Source: Raineya sp.
Lineage (GTDB): Bacteria; Bacteroidota; Bacteroidia; Cytophagales; Thermonemataceae
Direction: 5' to 3'
DNA: 64,000 bases
Assembly: GCA_025454915.1 (NCBI GenBank)
Contig: JALONN010000006.1
Location: forward strand, 1 to 64,000
Shown one piece after another: positions 16,635 to 25,091 of the stretch. The notes below the pieces were generated by a model. The model had not been told where the DNA came from, made no database searches, and saw only the letters and a program-made list of their open reading frames with translations. A program made the position numbers and the translations under genes. Positions within the stretch are counted from its first letter, which is position 1, and each line of letters starts with the position of its first letter.

Positions 16635-17435
16635 ATGCTTAATCTTGAAGAAGTTTATTACACCAATAGAAATAATCCAAATTTAGCCACATTGATAAAA
16701 GATGCAATTAAGAATAATTGTGATTTATCGAGGTTTTATTTACATAATTTTTTAAGAGATAAACAAATACAAGAAGATGATTTTATAGAAATATATCATC
16801 TTCTAAAAAGTAGAGATTATAAATTTCAAGAGGAACTTGCTTTTAGTATTATCAATTATAAATATTGGAAATTATTAAAGATGTTTGAATCAGATGGATA
16901 TGATATTCATTACATAGATATCAATGGTGAAAATGCGATTTTTCATATAGTCCATGAATATAACTCAGAAGAAGATTTTATTGAGATTTTTAATTTTGCT
17001 TTGGGGCTTGGAATAAAATATAATCTCACAAATAAACATGAGCAGAATTTGCTTCATAAATTTTGTAAAACTGGTAATCCTATTTACTATTTTGATGAAA
17101 TAATAAAATTAAAATTAGATATTAATGCAAAAGATATTCAAGGTTGTACTCCACTCCATATAGCTTGTTTGACTAGAGATGATGATGAACTACTTGTAAA
17201 GTTAATAAAAAATAGTGCTAGAAAAGATTTAACTATAAGAATTGAAGATATATTTGGTGATGAAGATTTATTATCTGATTTTGTTTTTGATTTGATTAAC
17301 TCAGACTCTAAAAAGGAATTAAATGCATATGAGCTGAAAATGGCTTCTCTCAATTCAATTGGTGGAGAACTCTCAGTTGGAACAGATGCATATGAAGAAT
17401 GTAAAAAGTTTTATCAAGACTTACTAATGCCTTAA
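16635..17435 (+). CDS. Ankyrin-repeat protein
   Basis: 266 residues from the ATG at 16635; a start at 16605 would lie inside the ileS terminator. The middle and C-terminal part shows degenerate ankyrin repeats: DINGENAIFHIVHEYNSE, NKHEQNLLHKFCKTGNP and the clear DIQGCTPLHIACLTRDDDEL. There is no signal peptide or membrane span, so it is probably cytoplasmic and binds another protein. The reading frame is visibly richer in A and T than ileS. It is the first of three accessory genes placed between ileS and the CBS gene. Confidence 0.72.
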   Translation: MLNLEEVYYTNRNNPNLATLIKDAIKNNCDLSRFYLHNFLRDKQIQEDDFIEIYHLLKSRDYKFQEELAFSIINYKYWKLLKMFESDGYDIHYIDINGENAIFHIVHEYNSEEDFIEIFNFALGLGIKYNLTNKHEQNLLHKFCKTGNPIYYFDEIIKLKLDINAKDIQGCTPLHIACLTRDDDELLVKLIKNSARKDLTIRIEDIFGDEDLLSDFVFDLINSDSKKELNAYELKMASLNSIGGELSVGTDAYEECKKFYQDLLMP

Positions 17436-17457
17436 GTATATTTTCTATATACCATTT

Positions 17458-17514
17458 CTAAAAACTTAAATATTTAAATAATTGTCCTTGCTTAATATCA
17501 TCAAAAATCACGAT
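17458..17514 (-). pseudogene. Remnant of a duplicated CBS-gene 3' end
   Basis: On the minus strand this stretch reads IVIFDDIKQGQLFKYLSF and a stop codon. The CBS protein encoded at 19221-19889 ends LVFDDIEQERLGLLFKYLSF and a stop. At DNA level 23 bases are identical (17456-17478 and 19219-19241), and 18 of 20 match further on (17488-17507 and 19260-19279), with a 9-bp in-frame gap. It is too short to be a gene and marks an old duplication or insertion. Confidence 0.75.
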
Positions 17515-17980
17515 GTTTATGCTTACAGAATTAGAAGTAAACTTATTCAAAAGATATTATAAATATAATTCTGATTACTATATCAGGCAGCTAATTTATA
17601 AGCAACATGATTTTAATCTTGCAGCAGCGTTTTTAGGCTTATTTTGGTTGGCATATAGAAAAATGTATTTAGAAATATTGATAATCTGTATTATAACATT
17701 TTTTGAAATTCTAGCAATAAAAATTTTATTTCACTCTGATTTCATTAGTATTCATCAGGCAGGCATAATTAAGAAAGTAAGCATTGCTATTGGAATTTTT
17801 ATACTTGGTGCATATGCTAACCAACTTTACATTTCTAAAAGTCGTAAAGTAGTTCAAAAAATCATTTTGGAATACTCAAACTCAAAATTAGCTTTAGAAG
17901 TTGCTGAAGAAAAAGGTGGTGTAAGTTGGATTGCCCCTATTATAGTACTCGTAGCCACTTTATATATACTTCTTTCTTAA
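17513..17980 (+). CDS. DUF2628 family membrane protein
   Basis: 155 residues; ATGs at 17513 and 17519 are equally possible. The motif QHDFNLAAAFLGLFWLAYRKMY is the DUF2628 signature, a short region before a membrane span. Two further hydrophobic segments (about 48-70 and 82-102) and a C-terminal span (WIAPIIVLVATLYILL) give four in all. The function of the family is unknown. The start codon directly abuts the CBS-gene remnant, so the gene came with, or disrupted, that duplication. Confidence 0.78.
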   Translation: MFMLTELEVNLFKRYYKYNSDYYIRQLIYKQHDFNLAAAFLGLFWLAYRKMYLEILIICIITFFEILAIKILFHSDFISIHQAGIIKKVSIAIGIFILGAYANQLYISKSRKVVQKIILEYSNSKLALEVAEEKGGVSWIAPIIVLVATLYILLS

Positions 17981-18020
17981 AACATTTGAGTTTCTTATAC
18001 ATTTATCAATATTTCTGAAA

Positions 18021-19175
18021 CTAACCCGAAAAATCAACTTGACTATTTGGCAAAAGAGATTTTATTCTTTCTCGCTCTGTTTGTTCAATAATACTTTTAG
18101 GAAGCAATATTTGGTAAACTTGCATAAGCTTACCAAGATCACTAGGTAAACCAGATAGTGTATTTTTTCTTAAGTTAAGTGATTTCAAACTTGGCATTTG
18201 AGTAAGAATAATAGGAAAGGCAGAAAAACTATTCCCATATAAACCTAGAAAATGTAATTCTGAAAGTTTTGAGAAACTCTCAGGAAGACAAGAAAGAAGA
18301 TTTTCATCTAAATATAGTCCCTTTAAATAAAAGAGGTTACCAATAGTTTCTGGAAGTACAGAAATTTTATTGTTTATAAGAATCAATTCTTCCAAATAGC
18401 TCAAGTTGCCAATATTATCAGGTAAAGAGATTAACTCATTGTATGCTACATTTAAAGATTTTAATTGTTTCAGATTTCCAATACATTCAGGAAGATGAGT
18501 AAATTTATTAGATTCTAACGAAAGTATAGGAAGTAACCTTAACTTACCAAAACTTTCAGGTAAAGAAGAAAGATGATTTCTTTCTATATTTAAGTTATAT
18601 AGTTTTGATAAGTTTCCAAAATTTTCAGGTAGGTATTTAAGATGATTCCATTCTAAATTTAGTGTATGTAATTGACATAATTCTCCAATACTTTCTGGTA
18701 GAGATGAGATGCTATTACTTTTTAAATTTAAAGTATGTAATTGTTGTAGATTTCCAATGCTCTCTGGTAAATGAGTTAGTTGGTTATAACTAATATCCAA
18801 TACTTCCAATTTTTCCAGATTTCCTATTTGTTCAGGTAAACTGGTAAGGAAATTAGAATCTAATATTAATTCTTTCAATTGAGTAAGAGAGCCTATAGCT
18901 TCTGGTAGAACACTTATTTCTTCTCCTCCTAAATCTAATATTTCTAATTTTTTTAGTAAGAATACCCAATCAGGGACATCTGTAATATTTAACAGATCAA
19001 AGCAAATAGATTTTGGACGTTGCCAAGAAGCAAATGAATGAAAAATATGCTCTTCTATCTCTTCAAAAAGTCCATGATTTTCTGCTATAGCCAGAGCTAA
19101 ACTTATATTATCTTGGTCTTGAGATTCAACAAGTTTAATTAATTTTTGAAGCATCTCAAAGCGAGTATCAATCAT
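18021..19175 (-). CDS. Leucine-rich-repeat protein
   Basis: 384 residues. An N-terminal helical region (about 1-65) precedes about a dozen 23-residue leucine-rich repeats of the pattern LxxLxLxxNxLxxLPExIGNL, as in LPEQIGNLEKLEVLDISYNQ. A short C-terminal cap follows the repeats. There is no signal peptide, so it is a cytoplasmic binding scaffold. Related proteins are abundant in Cytophagales, where arrays are often expanded. It is convergent with the DUF2628 gene and lies between the two copies of the CBS tail. Confidence 0.88.
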   Translation of the reverse strand: MIDTRFEMLQKLIKLVESQDQDNISLALAIAENHGLFEEIEEHIFHSFASWQRPKSICFDLLNITDVPDWVFLLKKLEILDLGGEEISVLPEAIGSLTQLKELILDSNFLTSLPEQIGNLEKLEVLDISYNQLTHLPESIGNLQQLHTLNLKSNSISSLPESIGELCQLHTLNLEWNHLKYLPENFGNLSKLYNLNIERNHLSSLPESFGKLRLLPILSLESNKFTHLPECIGNLKQLKSLNVAYNELISLPDNIGNLSYLEELILINNKISVLPETIGNLFYLKGLYLDENLLSCLPESFSKLSELHFLGLYGNSFSAFPIILTQMPSLKSLNLRKNTLSGLPSDLGKLMQVYQILLPKSIIEQTERERIKSLLPNSQVDFSG

Positions 19176-19220
19176 ATTTAGATGATTAATATTACCAAAA
19201 AAATGAAAGTTTACACAATT

Positions 19221-19889
19221 CTAAAAACTTAAATATTTAAACAAAAGCCCCAATCGTTCTTGCTCTATATCATCAAAAACAAGAGCCTGATGGTATTTGG
19301 CAACAATATCATAGCCAAAACGCTCAAAAGTAGCAACTATTCGGCTAATATCCACTTGGTTGATTTTAAGGGTAACCAAAAGTCTGAAAGGTTCTTGGGG
19401 AATTGTATCTGTAAAGAGATGTAAGATTTTCGCATTATTCGTCTCAACAAGTCTGCTAATTTCTGACAAACTGTAATCTGTCTGATTGACAGACAATACC
19501 AAAACAGAGCCTTCTTCTTGAAAAGAGTAGGTACTTGCTAATTTGGTCATGAAGTTTTTGGCAGTAATTGCTCCCAAAAATAATCCGTCCTCATTCAATA
19601 AGGCTATCATTTCCTTATCATTTTTAAGAAGCGAAACCCCATCTAACCAGTTTTGGTATTCATAGATAAACGTTTCGGTATATTCGAGAGCGATTAAATC
19701 CCATTCGATTTCATCTTCCCAAAGCTCCAGAAGGGTATTTTCATAAATAAGACCTTTATAAATTCCTTCTTCTGTAACAACAGGCAACGCATGACAATGC
19801 AACTCTTCCATCCATCTAAGGGCTTTTTCAAGAGAATCGCCCACCTTAAGCGGACTAATATTGGGATTGATGAAATCTTGCATTGTCAT
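19221..19889 (-). CDS. CBS-domain protein
   Basis: 222 residues. A CBS pair covers about 1-125 (VGDSLEKALRWMEELHCHALPVV; EGIYKGLIYENTLLE; ALLNEDGLFLGAITAKNFM). The C-terminal 90 residues look like an ACT-like regulatory fold (EGSVLVLSVNQTDYSLSEIS, then the mirrored LLVTLKINQVDISRIVATFE). CBS pairs usually bind adenosyl nucleotides, which suggests sensing of energy state or of a nucleotide second messenger. It lies 33 bp after the alpha/beta hydrolase gene in one operon. Its last 20 codons are duplicated at 17458-17514. Confidence 0.85.
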   Translation of the reverse strand: MTMQDFINPNISPLKVGDSLEKALRWMEELHCHALPVVTEEGIYKGLIYENTLLELWEDEIEWDLIALEYTETFIYEYQNWLDGVSLLKNDKEMIALLNEDGLFLGAITAKNFMTKLASTYSFQEEGSVLVLSVNQTDYSLSEISRLVETNNAKILHLFTDTIPQEPFRLLVTLKINQVDISRIVATFERFGYDIVAKYHQALVFDDIEQERLGLLFKYLSF

Positions 19890-19922
19890 AGTGGTAAGGA
19901 TTTATATAAGTATCATCAAAAT

Positions 19923-20702
19923 CTATGCTACATTTCCATGAGTAGTAGAATGCTTACGTAAGAATTGATGCAAGATTGCATTAAATTTATCGGGGTGTTC
20001 CATCATCGGAGCATGTCCACATTTATCAATAAAACGCAATTCTGTATTAGGCATTCTATCATCAAATTCGTAAGCGACCAAAGGAGGTGTAATGGTATCG
20101 TTCAATCCCCAAATAAGGAGTGTTGGTATATTGATTTTAGGAATATCTTTTGCCATGTTATGTCTCTGAGCAGACTTGGCAATGGCTACGATTTTCATAC
20201 ACTTGGGTATACTTTTGGTAATTTCAAAAACCTCCAATACTAAATCTTCTGTGGCTGTTTTAGGGTCGTAGAATGTATATTCTACTCTTTCCTTGATGTA
20301 ATCAAAACTACCACGTTTTGGATAAGAACCTCCCATTGTATTTTCAAAAAGCCCAGAGCTACCAGTTAGTACCAAGCTTTTTACATTACTCTGATTACGC
20401 AAAGTGTAATTTAATCCAATATGTCCGCCTAAAGAGTTTCCTAAAAGGGTAACATTCTGCAAATTCTTGAATTTTACAAATCCTTCTATAAAATCTGTTA
20501 GAGATTCTATTCCTGTATTTTTGAGAGGTAAATCATAAATAGGCATCATAGGAATCACAACCCTATAACTGGTAGAGAACTCATTCACAACAGCTTTCCA
20601 ATTGCTCAAAGCTCCAAACAATCCATGGAGTAGTAACAATATTTCTCCCTGTCCTTCATCTATGTATGTATAATCTCCTTCTTTTTTAATCTGTAAGTCC
20701 AT
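19923..20702 (-). CDS. Alpha/beta hydrolase
   Basis: 259 residues. Oxyanion motif LLLLHGLFGALSNW near 22-35, nucleophile elbow GNSLGG with Ser90, the acid in IWGLNDTITPP, and His in CGHAPMMEHP. This is the full catalytic set of the fold-related esterase/MhpC-like group; the substrate is not evident. No signal peptide. It precedes the CBS-domain gene on the same strand. The leader contains AAATCAGCGTT 7 nt after a degenerate -7 element (CAATTTTG). Confidence 0.9.
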   Translation of the reverse strand: MDLQIKKEGDYTYIDEGQGEILLLLHGLFGALSNWKAVVNEFSTSYRVVIPMMPIYDLPLKNTGIESLTDFIEGFVKFKNLQNVTLLGNSLGGHIGLNYTLRNQSNVKSLVLTGSSGLFENTMGGSYPKRGSFDYIKERVEYTFYDPKTATEDLVLEVFEITKSIPKCMKIVAIAKSAQRHNMAKDIPKINIPTLLIWGLNDTITPPLVAYEFDDRMPNTELRFIDKCGHAPMMEHPDKFNAILHQFLRKHSTTHGNVA

Positions 20703-21157
20703 AATTTAAAAATAACGCTGATTTGAAAATACAAAATTGCTTTTTTTTCAATAGAAAACAAGAAAAATATATTTTTTTATGGAGATTCCTTTATGCCTAT
20801 AAAAATCCTATTTGCTTTTATATTTTATTTTACCATAACTAATCCTTCATATCAAATTATTTCTATTACATTATATAACCCGATTACAAAATTTTTATTT
20901 TTCAGATTATAATTTATATCTATTTTATTTTTTCATCTCCATAAAGAAATTTTTTAAATCCATTTTATTCTTAGTTATAAAGTAAAAAGTCCTGTTAAAA
21001 AGTGCAGTTTTTTTTCTAGTCCACCTTATCTATTTTCATATAAAACATTAATATTCTTTATTTTATACAAAAAAATCCACTTCAAATCTTTTTCAATTTA
21101 CCTGTTTGTCCACCTCATGTCCATCCAAAAAATTAGCATTTTGGGTCTTTTCCCCCC
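20703..21157. other. Gene-free AT-rich intergenic region
   Basis: A stretch between divergent genes with long A/T runs and only very short frames on either strand. It should contain the hydrolase promoter at its left end (CAATTTTG then AAATCAGCGTT, minus strand, about 20711-20740). I see no RNA gene, repeat or hairpin of note. Confidence 0.6.
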
Positions 21158-21165
21158 TATGTTTG
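21158..21165 (+). promoter_or_regulatory. -7 element upstream of the glutaminase-like lipoprotein gene
   Basis: TATGTTTG fits TAnnTTTG and lies 82 bp before the start codon. TTTG at 21140-21143 is closer than the usual -33 spacing. Confidence 0.55.
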
Positions 21166-21185
21166 CATCATCATCGATGACATGC
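21165..21185. promoter_or_regulatory. Imperfect palindrome at the predicted transcript start
   Basis: GCAT and ATGC flank the self-complementary core TCATCGATGA, which lies just downstream of the -7 element. It could be an operator or a 5' RNA hairpin. Confidence 0.35.
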
Positions 21186-21247
21186 GAACGCCGAAAAGCA
21201 TGATAAACAAATAGAGTAGGCTACAACTTATAATCTCTCAATTAAAC

Positions 21248-22261
21248 ATGAAAAGTATTAAACAAGTATCAGTTTGGCTAAGTGCATTGACATTAGCAGC
21301 AGTTATGGGTCTACAATCTTGTAATAAAGACCAAAATAAAGCAATAGAAAACACTGTCCCAACTACACAAGAAATAGGTGAAAATAGCTTATTATTAACT
21401 GTAGCCCATAGTGAAGTATTGCCAAGTGGAGATTTAGATGTTCGCTTTTTTGAGTCTGCACGTATTTACTCTTTACCTGCAAGCAATAAAAACTTTGAAA
21501 CAGTAAAATCTCTTTTAAATGATAGCAAAGTAAGTGGTAAAGCTTTAAAAGTAAGTGTACAAAATTACGATAATGGCATGGATAACATTTTGATTACCAA
21601 TGCTGGCAATGCAAGTACTGAAGAATTAAAAGCTCTTGAAACTGCAAGAAAGGCAACAGAAGTTCAGACTGAAAATGTAGTAAGAAAAGAAGTTATTACA
21701 GAATCAGAAATGAGGTCTTTATTTACATATTTGAAAAACCAAGGTTGTGCTTCTGGAGTTGGTGTAACAAACCCTTGTATTACATTTCAATATGCTAATG
21801 ATGGTTGTTTTGCTCGTGCTCATAAAATGAGACAAATTATTGAGAATAACTACAAATACCAATCCAGAAAAGTTTGGAGTTATGAGCCTGCTGTAGAAAA
21901 GAGATTAGCTGTAAATACAAAAAGAAATTCTGGTGGAACTTGTTGTGTATACTGGTGGTATCATGTTGCTCCAGTAGTAAAAGTTAAAATGGCTAATGGA
22001 ACAACTCAAGAAATGGTTTTTGATCCTTCAATTTTTGACAGAGCTGTAACCATCAATGACTGGATAGCTGTACAAAAAAGCCAACAATGCCAAATTAAAG
22101 GTACAGTTGCTGATTTCTACACAACAGAATCAAGAAACTATCAGCCAGCAAGAAGACCTAATCCTCGTCCAGGTAGCTATAACACAGACGACAACAACAC
22201 ACAAACAAATGCAGACCTAATAAATTTCAATACAAAAGGAGCAACATCTTGCTCTAGATAA
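21248..22261 (+). CDS. Protein-glutaminase-like secreted lipoprotein
   Basis: 337 residues. A lipoprotein signal ends in GLQSC (Cys25), then a pro-like region (about 30-150), then a domain that matches Chryseobacterium protein-glutaminase: Cys187 in DGCFARAHKM, His239 in TCCVYWWYHVAPV and Asp259 in FDPSIFD. These correspond to the Cys-His-Asp triad of that enzyme, and the His-to-Asp distance of 20 is the same. The enzyme deamidates glutamine side chains of intact proteins. Several Cys pairs suggest disulfides and action outside the cytoplasm. The substrate is unknown; the long region before the catalytic domain may be an inhibitory propeptide. Confidence 0.85.
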   Translation: MKSIKQVSVWLSALTLAAVMGLQSCNKDQNKAIENTVPTTQEIGENSLLLTVAHSEVLPSGDLDVRFFESARIYSLPASNKNFETVKSLLNDSKVSGKALKVSVQNYDNGMDNILITNAGNASTEELKALETARKATEVQTENVVRKEVITESEMRSLFTYLKNQGCASGVGVTNPCITFQYANDGCFARAHKMRQIIENNYKYQSRKVWSYEPAVEKRLAVNTKRNSGGTCCVYWWYHVAPVVKVKMANGTTQEMVFDPSIFDRAVTINDWIAVQKSQQCQIKGTVADFYTTESRNYQPARRPNPRPGSYNTDDNNTQTNADLINFNTKGATSCSR

Positions 22262-22316
22262 TATAAAGTAGAGCCTTTTATATAAATTAAACATCATTTT
22301 GCATTGTTCTTTGACT

Positions 22317-22355
22317 ACCATAATATCCTTGAAAAATAGGATATTATGGTTTTTA
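22317..22355 (+). terminator. Terminator after the glutaminase-like gene
   Basis: 12-bp perfect stem ACCATAATATCC/GGATATTATGGT with a 10-nt loop, then a T run. It overlaps the end of the convergent collagen-like gene. Confidence 0.9.
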
Positions 22356-23675
22356 TTCTTTTTTATAAATTAGTTTTCTTTTTTCTAACATTTGTTCAAT
22401 ACTCAATATCTGAATAATGGGAGGTCCTCCATCTTCTCCTTTATTACCATTTTTCCCTTTCTCACCCTCATATCCATCCATAAATAAACTTCCTCCTCTA
22501 CCTTTTTTGCCACCTATTCCACCAATGCCACCATCTCCACCTATATTTTCTATTTGTATGTTCTTTTCAACGTAAAAAGCTGCTAATGAGTCTGTAAAAA
22601 TCATAACTTTTGCTCCTTTCCCACCATTGCCTCCTCTGCCACCTATCCCACCATCACCTCCATAACCCGCTCGAGTACTATCTGTTTTTTCAAGTCCATC
22701 TTCGCCTTTACCTCCTCTACCACCCATACCTCCTTTCCCTCCTTTGGCAGTGAACTTCAATAGTCCTTGTTGAACGTTGATATTTACAAAATCTGCTTTC
22801 CCTTTTGAGAAAACCTGAATATGTAACAGAGTATCTTGAAGTCTTGGTACACTTTCAACAAAAATTGTAACATCCTCAGCATCATAACCATTTTCACCTT
22901 CTTGTCCAGTATATCCGTTTATTCCTTTGCTTTCTCTTTTTTCTCCTGCACTAGCTTCTGGGGGCTCTTGTCCATCTCTTCCATTTATACCTGAAAAATC
23001 TAAGGTGTATGTTGCATTATAGCGAATAGGTATTTGAAGAGTATAAGATTGTTTAGTAGGCAAATGTATTGTCTTTACAAAAACATGATTAATTATATCA
23101 AAACTATCTCTTGGCATCAGTATATGGTGTTTTATCTTATCCCAAAATGGGCTTTCTACTCTAAAATCAGACCAGCGTATTCTACGAATGGTATCATTTG
23201 TAGTGTATGTCATACCATTATCATAATCTATAACCATATGAATAGGAATAGGATTATCTGGTGCTAGAATGTTAGTTTTGAAAACCGTATAAAAATAGAT
23301 AGGTTTAGGTATATGAATGAGCTTGTATGTGTAAATTTTAGGATTTTTTTTTGAAGAAACTTCTATATATAATTGGTTTTTTGGGTGATTTAATAATGTG
23401 GACATGCTTAATATAACACAACTACATTGTTTATTAAATATCCCACCTGTAACTTTTACATTAAAATCTTTCCATCTTATTTTCTTCTTTCCACTTAAAT
23501 TGGTGCTTTTCCATTGATGAAACTCATCTTGAGCTATTAGATTGATAAATAATTGGTCATTCAAGTCTTCAATATCGCTTTTATCAAACTGAATCATAAT
23601 ATTTTGATAAAATTCAGATTGAGTATATGCACAATTGTATGAGATTAAAAATAAGATTGATAGTAAGTATTTCAT
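22353..23675 (-). CDS. Secreted collagen-like glycine-rich protein
   Basis: 440 residues from the ATG at 23675 (MKYLLSILFLISYNCAYTQ), which starts right at a signal peptide; an ATG seven codons earlier is less likely. The N-terminal 210 residues are a non-repetitive beta-rich domain with internal similarity (MVIDYDNGMTYTTNDT, IRRIRWSDFRVESPFW, and the earlier KKIRWKDFNVKV). The rest holds blocks of G-x-x and GG-x-GG repeats (GINGRDGQ, GGKGGMGGRGGKGEDG, GGDGGIGGIGGKKGRGG, GEKGKNGNKGEDGG) broken by short beta segments. It is probably a cell-surface fibrous or adhesive protein; no family recognised. Confidence 0.8.
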   Translation of the reverse strand: MKYLLSILFLISYNCAYTQSEFYQNIMIQFDKSDIEDLNDQLFINLIAQDEFHQWKSTNLSGKKKIRWKDFNVKVTGGIFNKQCSCVILSMSTLLNHPKNQLYIEVSSKKNPKIYTYKLIHIPKPIYFYTVFKTNILAPDNPIPIHMVIDYDNGMTYTTNDTIRRIRWSDFRVESPFWDKIKHHILMPRDSFDIINHVFVKTIHLPTKQSYTLQIPIRYNATYTLDFSGINGRDGQEPPEASAGEKRESKGINGYTGQEGENGYDAEDVTIFVESVPRLQDTLLHIQVFSKGKADFVNINVQQGLLKFTAKGGKGGMGGRGGKGEDGLEKTDSTRAGYGGDGGIGGRGGNGGKGAKVMIFTDSLAAFYVEKNIQIENIGGDGGIGGIGGKKGRGGSLFMDGYEGEKGKNGNKGEDGGPPIIQILSIEQMLEKRKLIYKKE

Positions 23676-23704
23676 AATAGATATTAATAATCTCAAATAA
23701 CAAA

Positions 23705-23736
23705 AAGAAAGGTTGATATGTTCATATCAACCTTTT
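23705..23736 (-). terminator. Terminator after the alpha-oxoamine synthase gene
   Basis: AAAGGTTGATATG/CATATCAACCTTT stem with a 2-nt apex and a T-rich tail on the minus strand. It separates the synthase gene from the collagen-like gene downstream. Confidence 0.85.
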
Positions 23737-23752
23737 ATATAGAATGTATATT

Positions 23753-25009
23753 TTAGCTGTTTTTCATATCAGGAACAGCGATGGCTTCACCTGCGTAAGC
23801 CCCATCTTTAAGTTTTACTGCAACTTCCTCGAAGGCTGCAATGGTTATATCTACGTCTTCAAGTGTATGAACAGCTGTAGGGATTAAACGCAACATGATT
23901 CTGTCTTTAGGAATAACAGGATAAGCTACTACAGAACAGAAAATATTGTAATTTTCACGAAGGTCTAATGCCATTTTGGTTGCCTCACCTTTACCTCCCT
24001 GAAAGAACACAGGCGTAACAGGCGATACTGTACGACCAATATTGAATCCTTTTTCTCTTAATTTACTTTGAAGAGCATTCACCACTTTCCAAAGGTTTTC
24101 ACGTAATTCTGGACGAGTTTGCAACAAGTCTAGGCGTTTCAAAGCACCTTCTACAAGAGGCATGGGAAGTGTTTTCGCAAAAATTTGTGAACGCATGTTA
24201 TAACGCAAATAATCACAAACCTGAGCATCAGCAGAAAGGAAAGCTCCGATACTTGCCATAGATTTTGCGAATGTAGAGAAATAAATGTCTATTCCATCTT
24301 GGCAACCCTGAGCTTCACCAGAACCCGCTCCAGTTGCACCCATTGTACCAAAACCATGAGCATCATCTACAAGTAAACGGAATTCATATTTATTTTTAAG
24401 AGCTACAATGTCTTTTAAATTACCCATTGTACCTTCCATACCAAATACCCCCTCAGTAATTACAAGAATAGAACCTCCAGTTTGTTCGATGATACGAGTT
24501 GCTCTTTTCAATTGTGTTTCCAATGATTCCATATCATTATGAGGATACACAAAACGCTTACCCATGTGTAAACGTACACCATCAATGATACAAGCATGTG
24601 AAAGAGAATCATAAACAATTACATCGTGGCGAGTCATCAAACAGTCAATTGCCGACATAATACCCTGATAACCATAGTTTACAAGTACTGTATCTTCTTT
24701 GCCTACAAATTTAGAAAGTCTTGCTTCTAATTCTTCGTGTTGGTTGGAGTTCCCAGACATCATTCTTGCACCCATCGGATAAGCCATTCCCCACTTTGCA
24801 GCAGACTCAGCATCTGCTTTGCGAACTTCTGGGTGGTTTGCTAAACCTAAGTAATTATTTAAACTCCAAGTCAAAACTTCTTTACCTCTAAAAGTCATTC
24901 TTGGAGCAATTTCACCTTCCAATTTAGGAAATGTAAAGTATCCGTGAGCCTCTTTGGAGTGTTGCCCTAAAGGTCCTCTATCTTTTAATAATCTTTCAAA
25001 TAAATCCAC
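23753..25009 (-). CDS. Alpha-oxoamine synthase (serine palmitoyltransferase-like)
   Basis: 418 residues, PLP fold type I. It joins an amino acid to an acyl-CoA with loss of CO2. Seen: LTWSLNNYLGLANHPEV; SLSHACIIDGVRL with the PLP-stacking His; LLVDDAHGFGTMG with the ring-nitrogen Asp; and the Schiff-base Lys in FSTFAKSMASIGAF. The group contains serine palmitoyltransferase, KBL, BioF and the cysteate acyltransferase of sulfonolipid synthesis. No biotin or threonine genes adjoin it, so sphingolipid or sulfonolipid synthesis is the best guess for a Bacteroidota. Serine or cysteate as substrate cannot be told from the sequence by eye. Confidence 0.88.
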   Translation of the reverse strand: MDLFERLLKDRGPLGQHSKEAHGYFTFPKLEGEIAPRMTFRGKEVLTWSLNNYLGLANHPEVRKADAESAAKWGMAYPMGARMMSGNSNQHEELEARLSKFVGKEDTVLVNYGYQGIMSAIDCLMTRHDVIVYDSLSHACIIDGVRLHMGKRFVYPHNDMESLETQLKRATRIIEQTGGSILVITEGVFGMEGTMGNLKDIVALKNKYEFRLLVDDAHGFGTMGATGAGSGEAQGCQDGIDIYFSTFAKSMASIGAFLSADAQVCDYLRYNMRSQIFAKTLPMPLVEGALKRLDLLQTRPELRENLWKVVNALQSKLREKGFNIGRTVSPVTPVFFQGGKGEATKMALDLRENYNIFCSVVAYPVIPKDRIMLRLIPTAVHTLEDVDITIAAFEEVAVKLKDGAYAGEAIAVPDMKNS

Positions 25010-25091
25010 TTTGGTAATTTTTTTAATTAAAGGTTAATATTCTATGAATAAATTTCGCAAAAATACACATTTTATAAATTTTATCAAAAAA

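Noticed and set aside
18060..18960. Regular repeats resembling a CRISPR array
   Set aside because: The roughly 69-bp period is the leucine-rich repeat of a continuous reading frame. Repeats are imperfect and there are no spacers.
20703..21247. Possible small RNA or tRNA gene in the long gap
   Set aside because: No cloverleaf, no GC-rich segment and no terminator-ended hairpin could be found apart from the small palindrome at 21165-21185.
22470..23000. Low-complexity repeats as possible mobile element or array
   Set aside because: They are codons for Gly-rich collagen-like blocks in one open frame.
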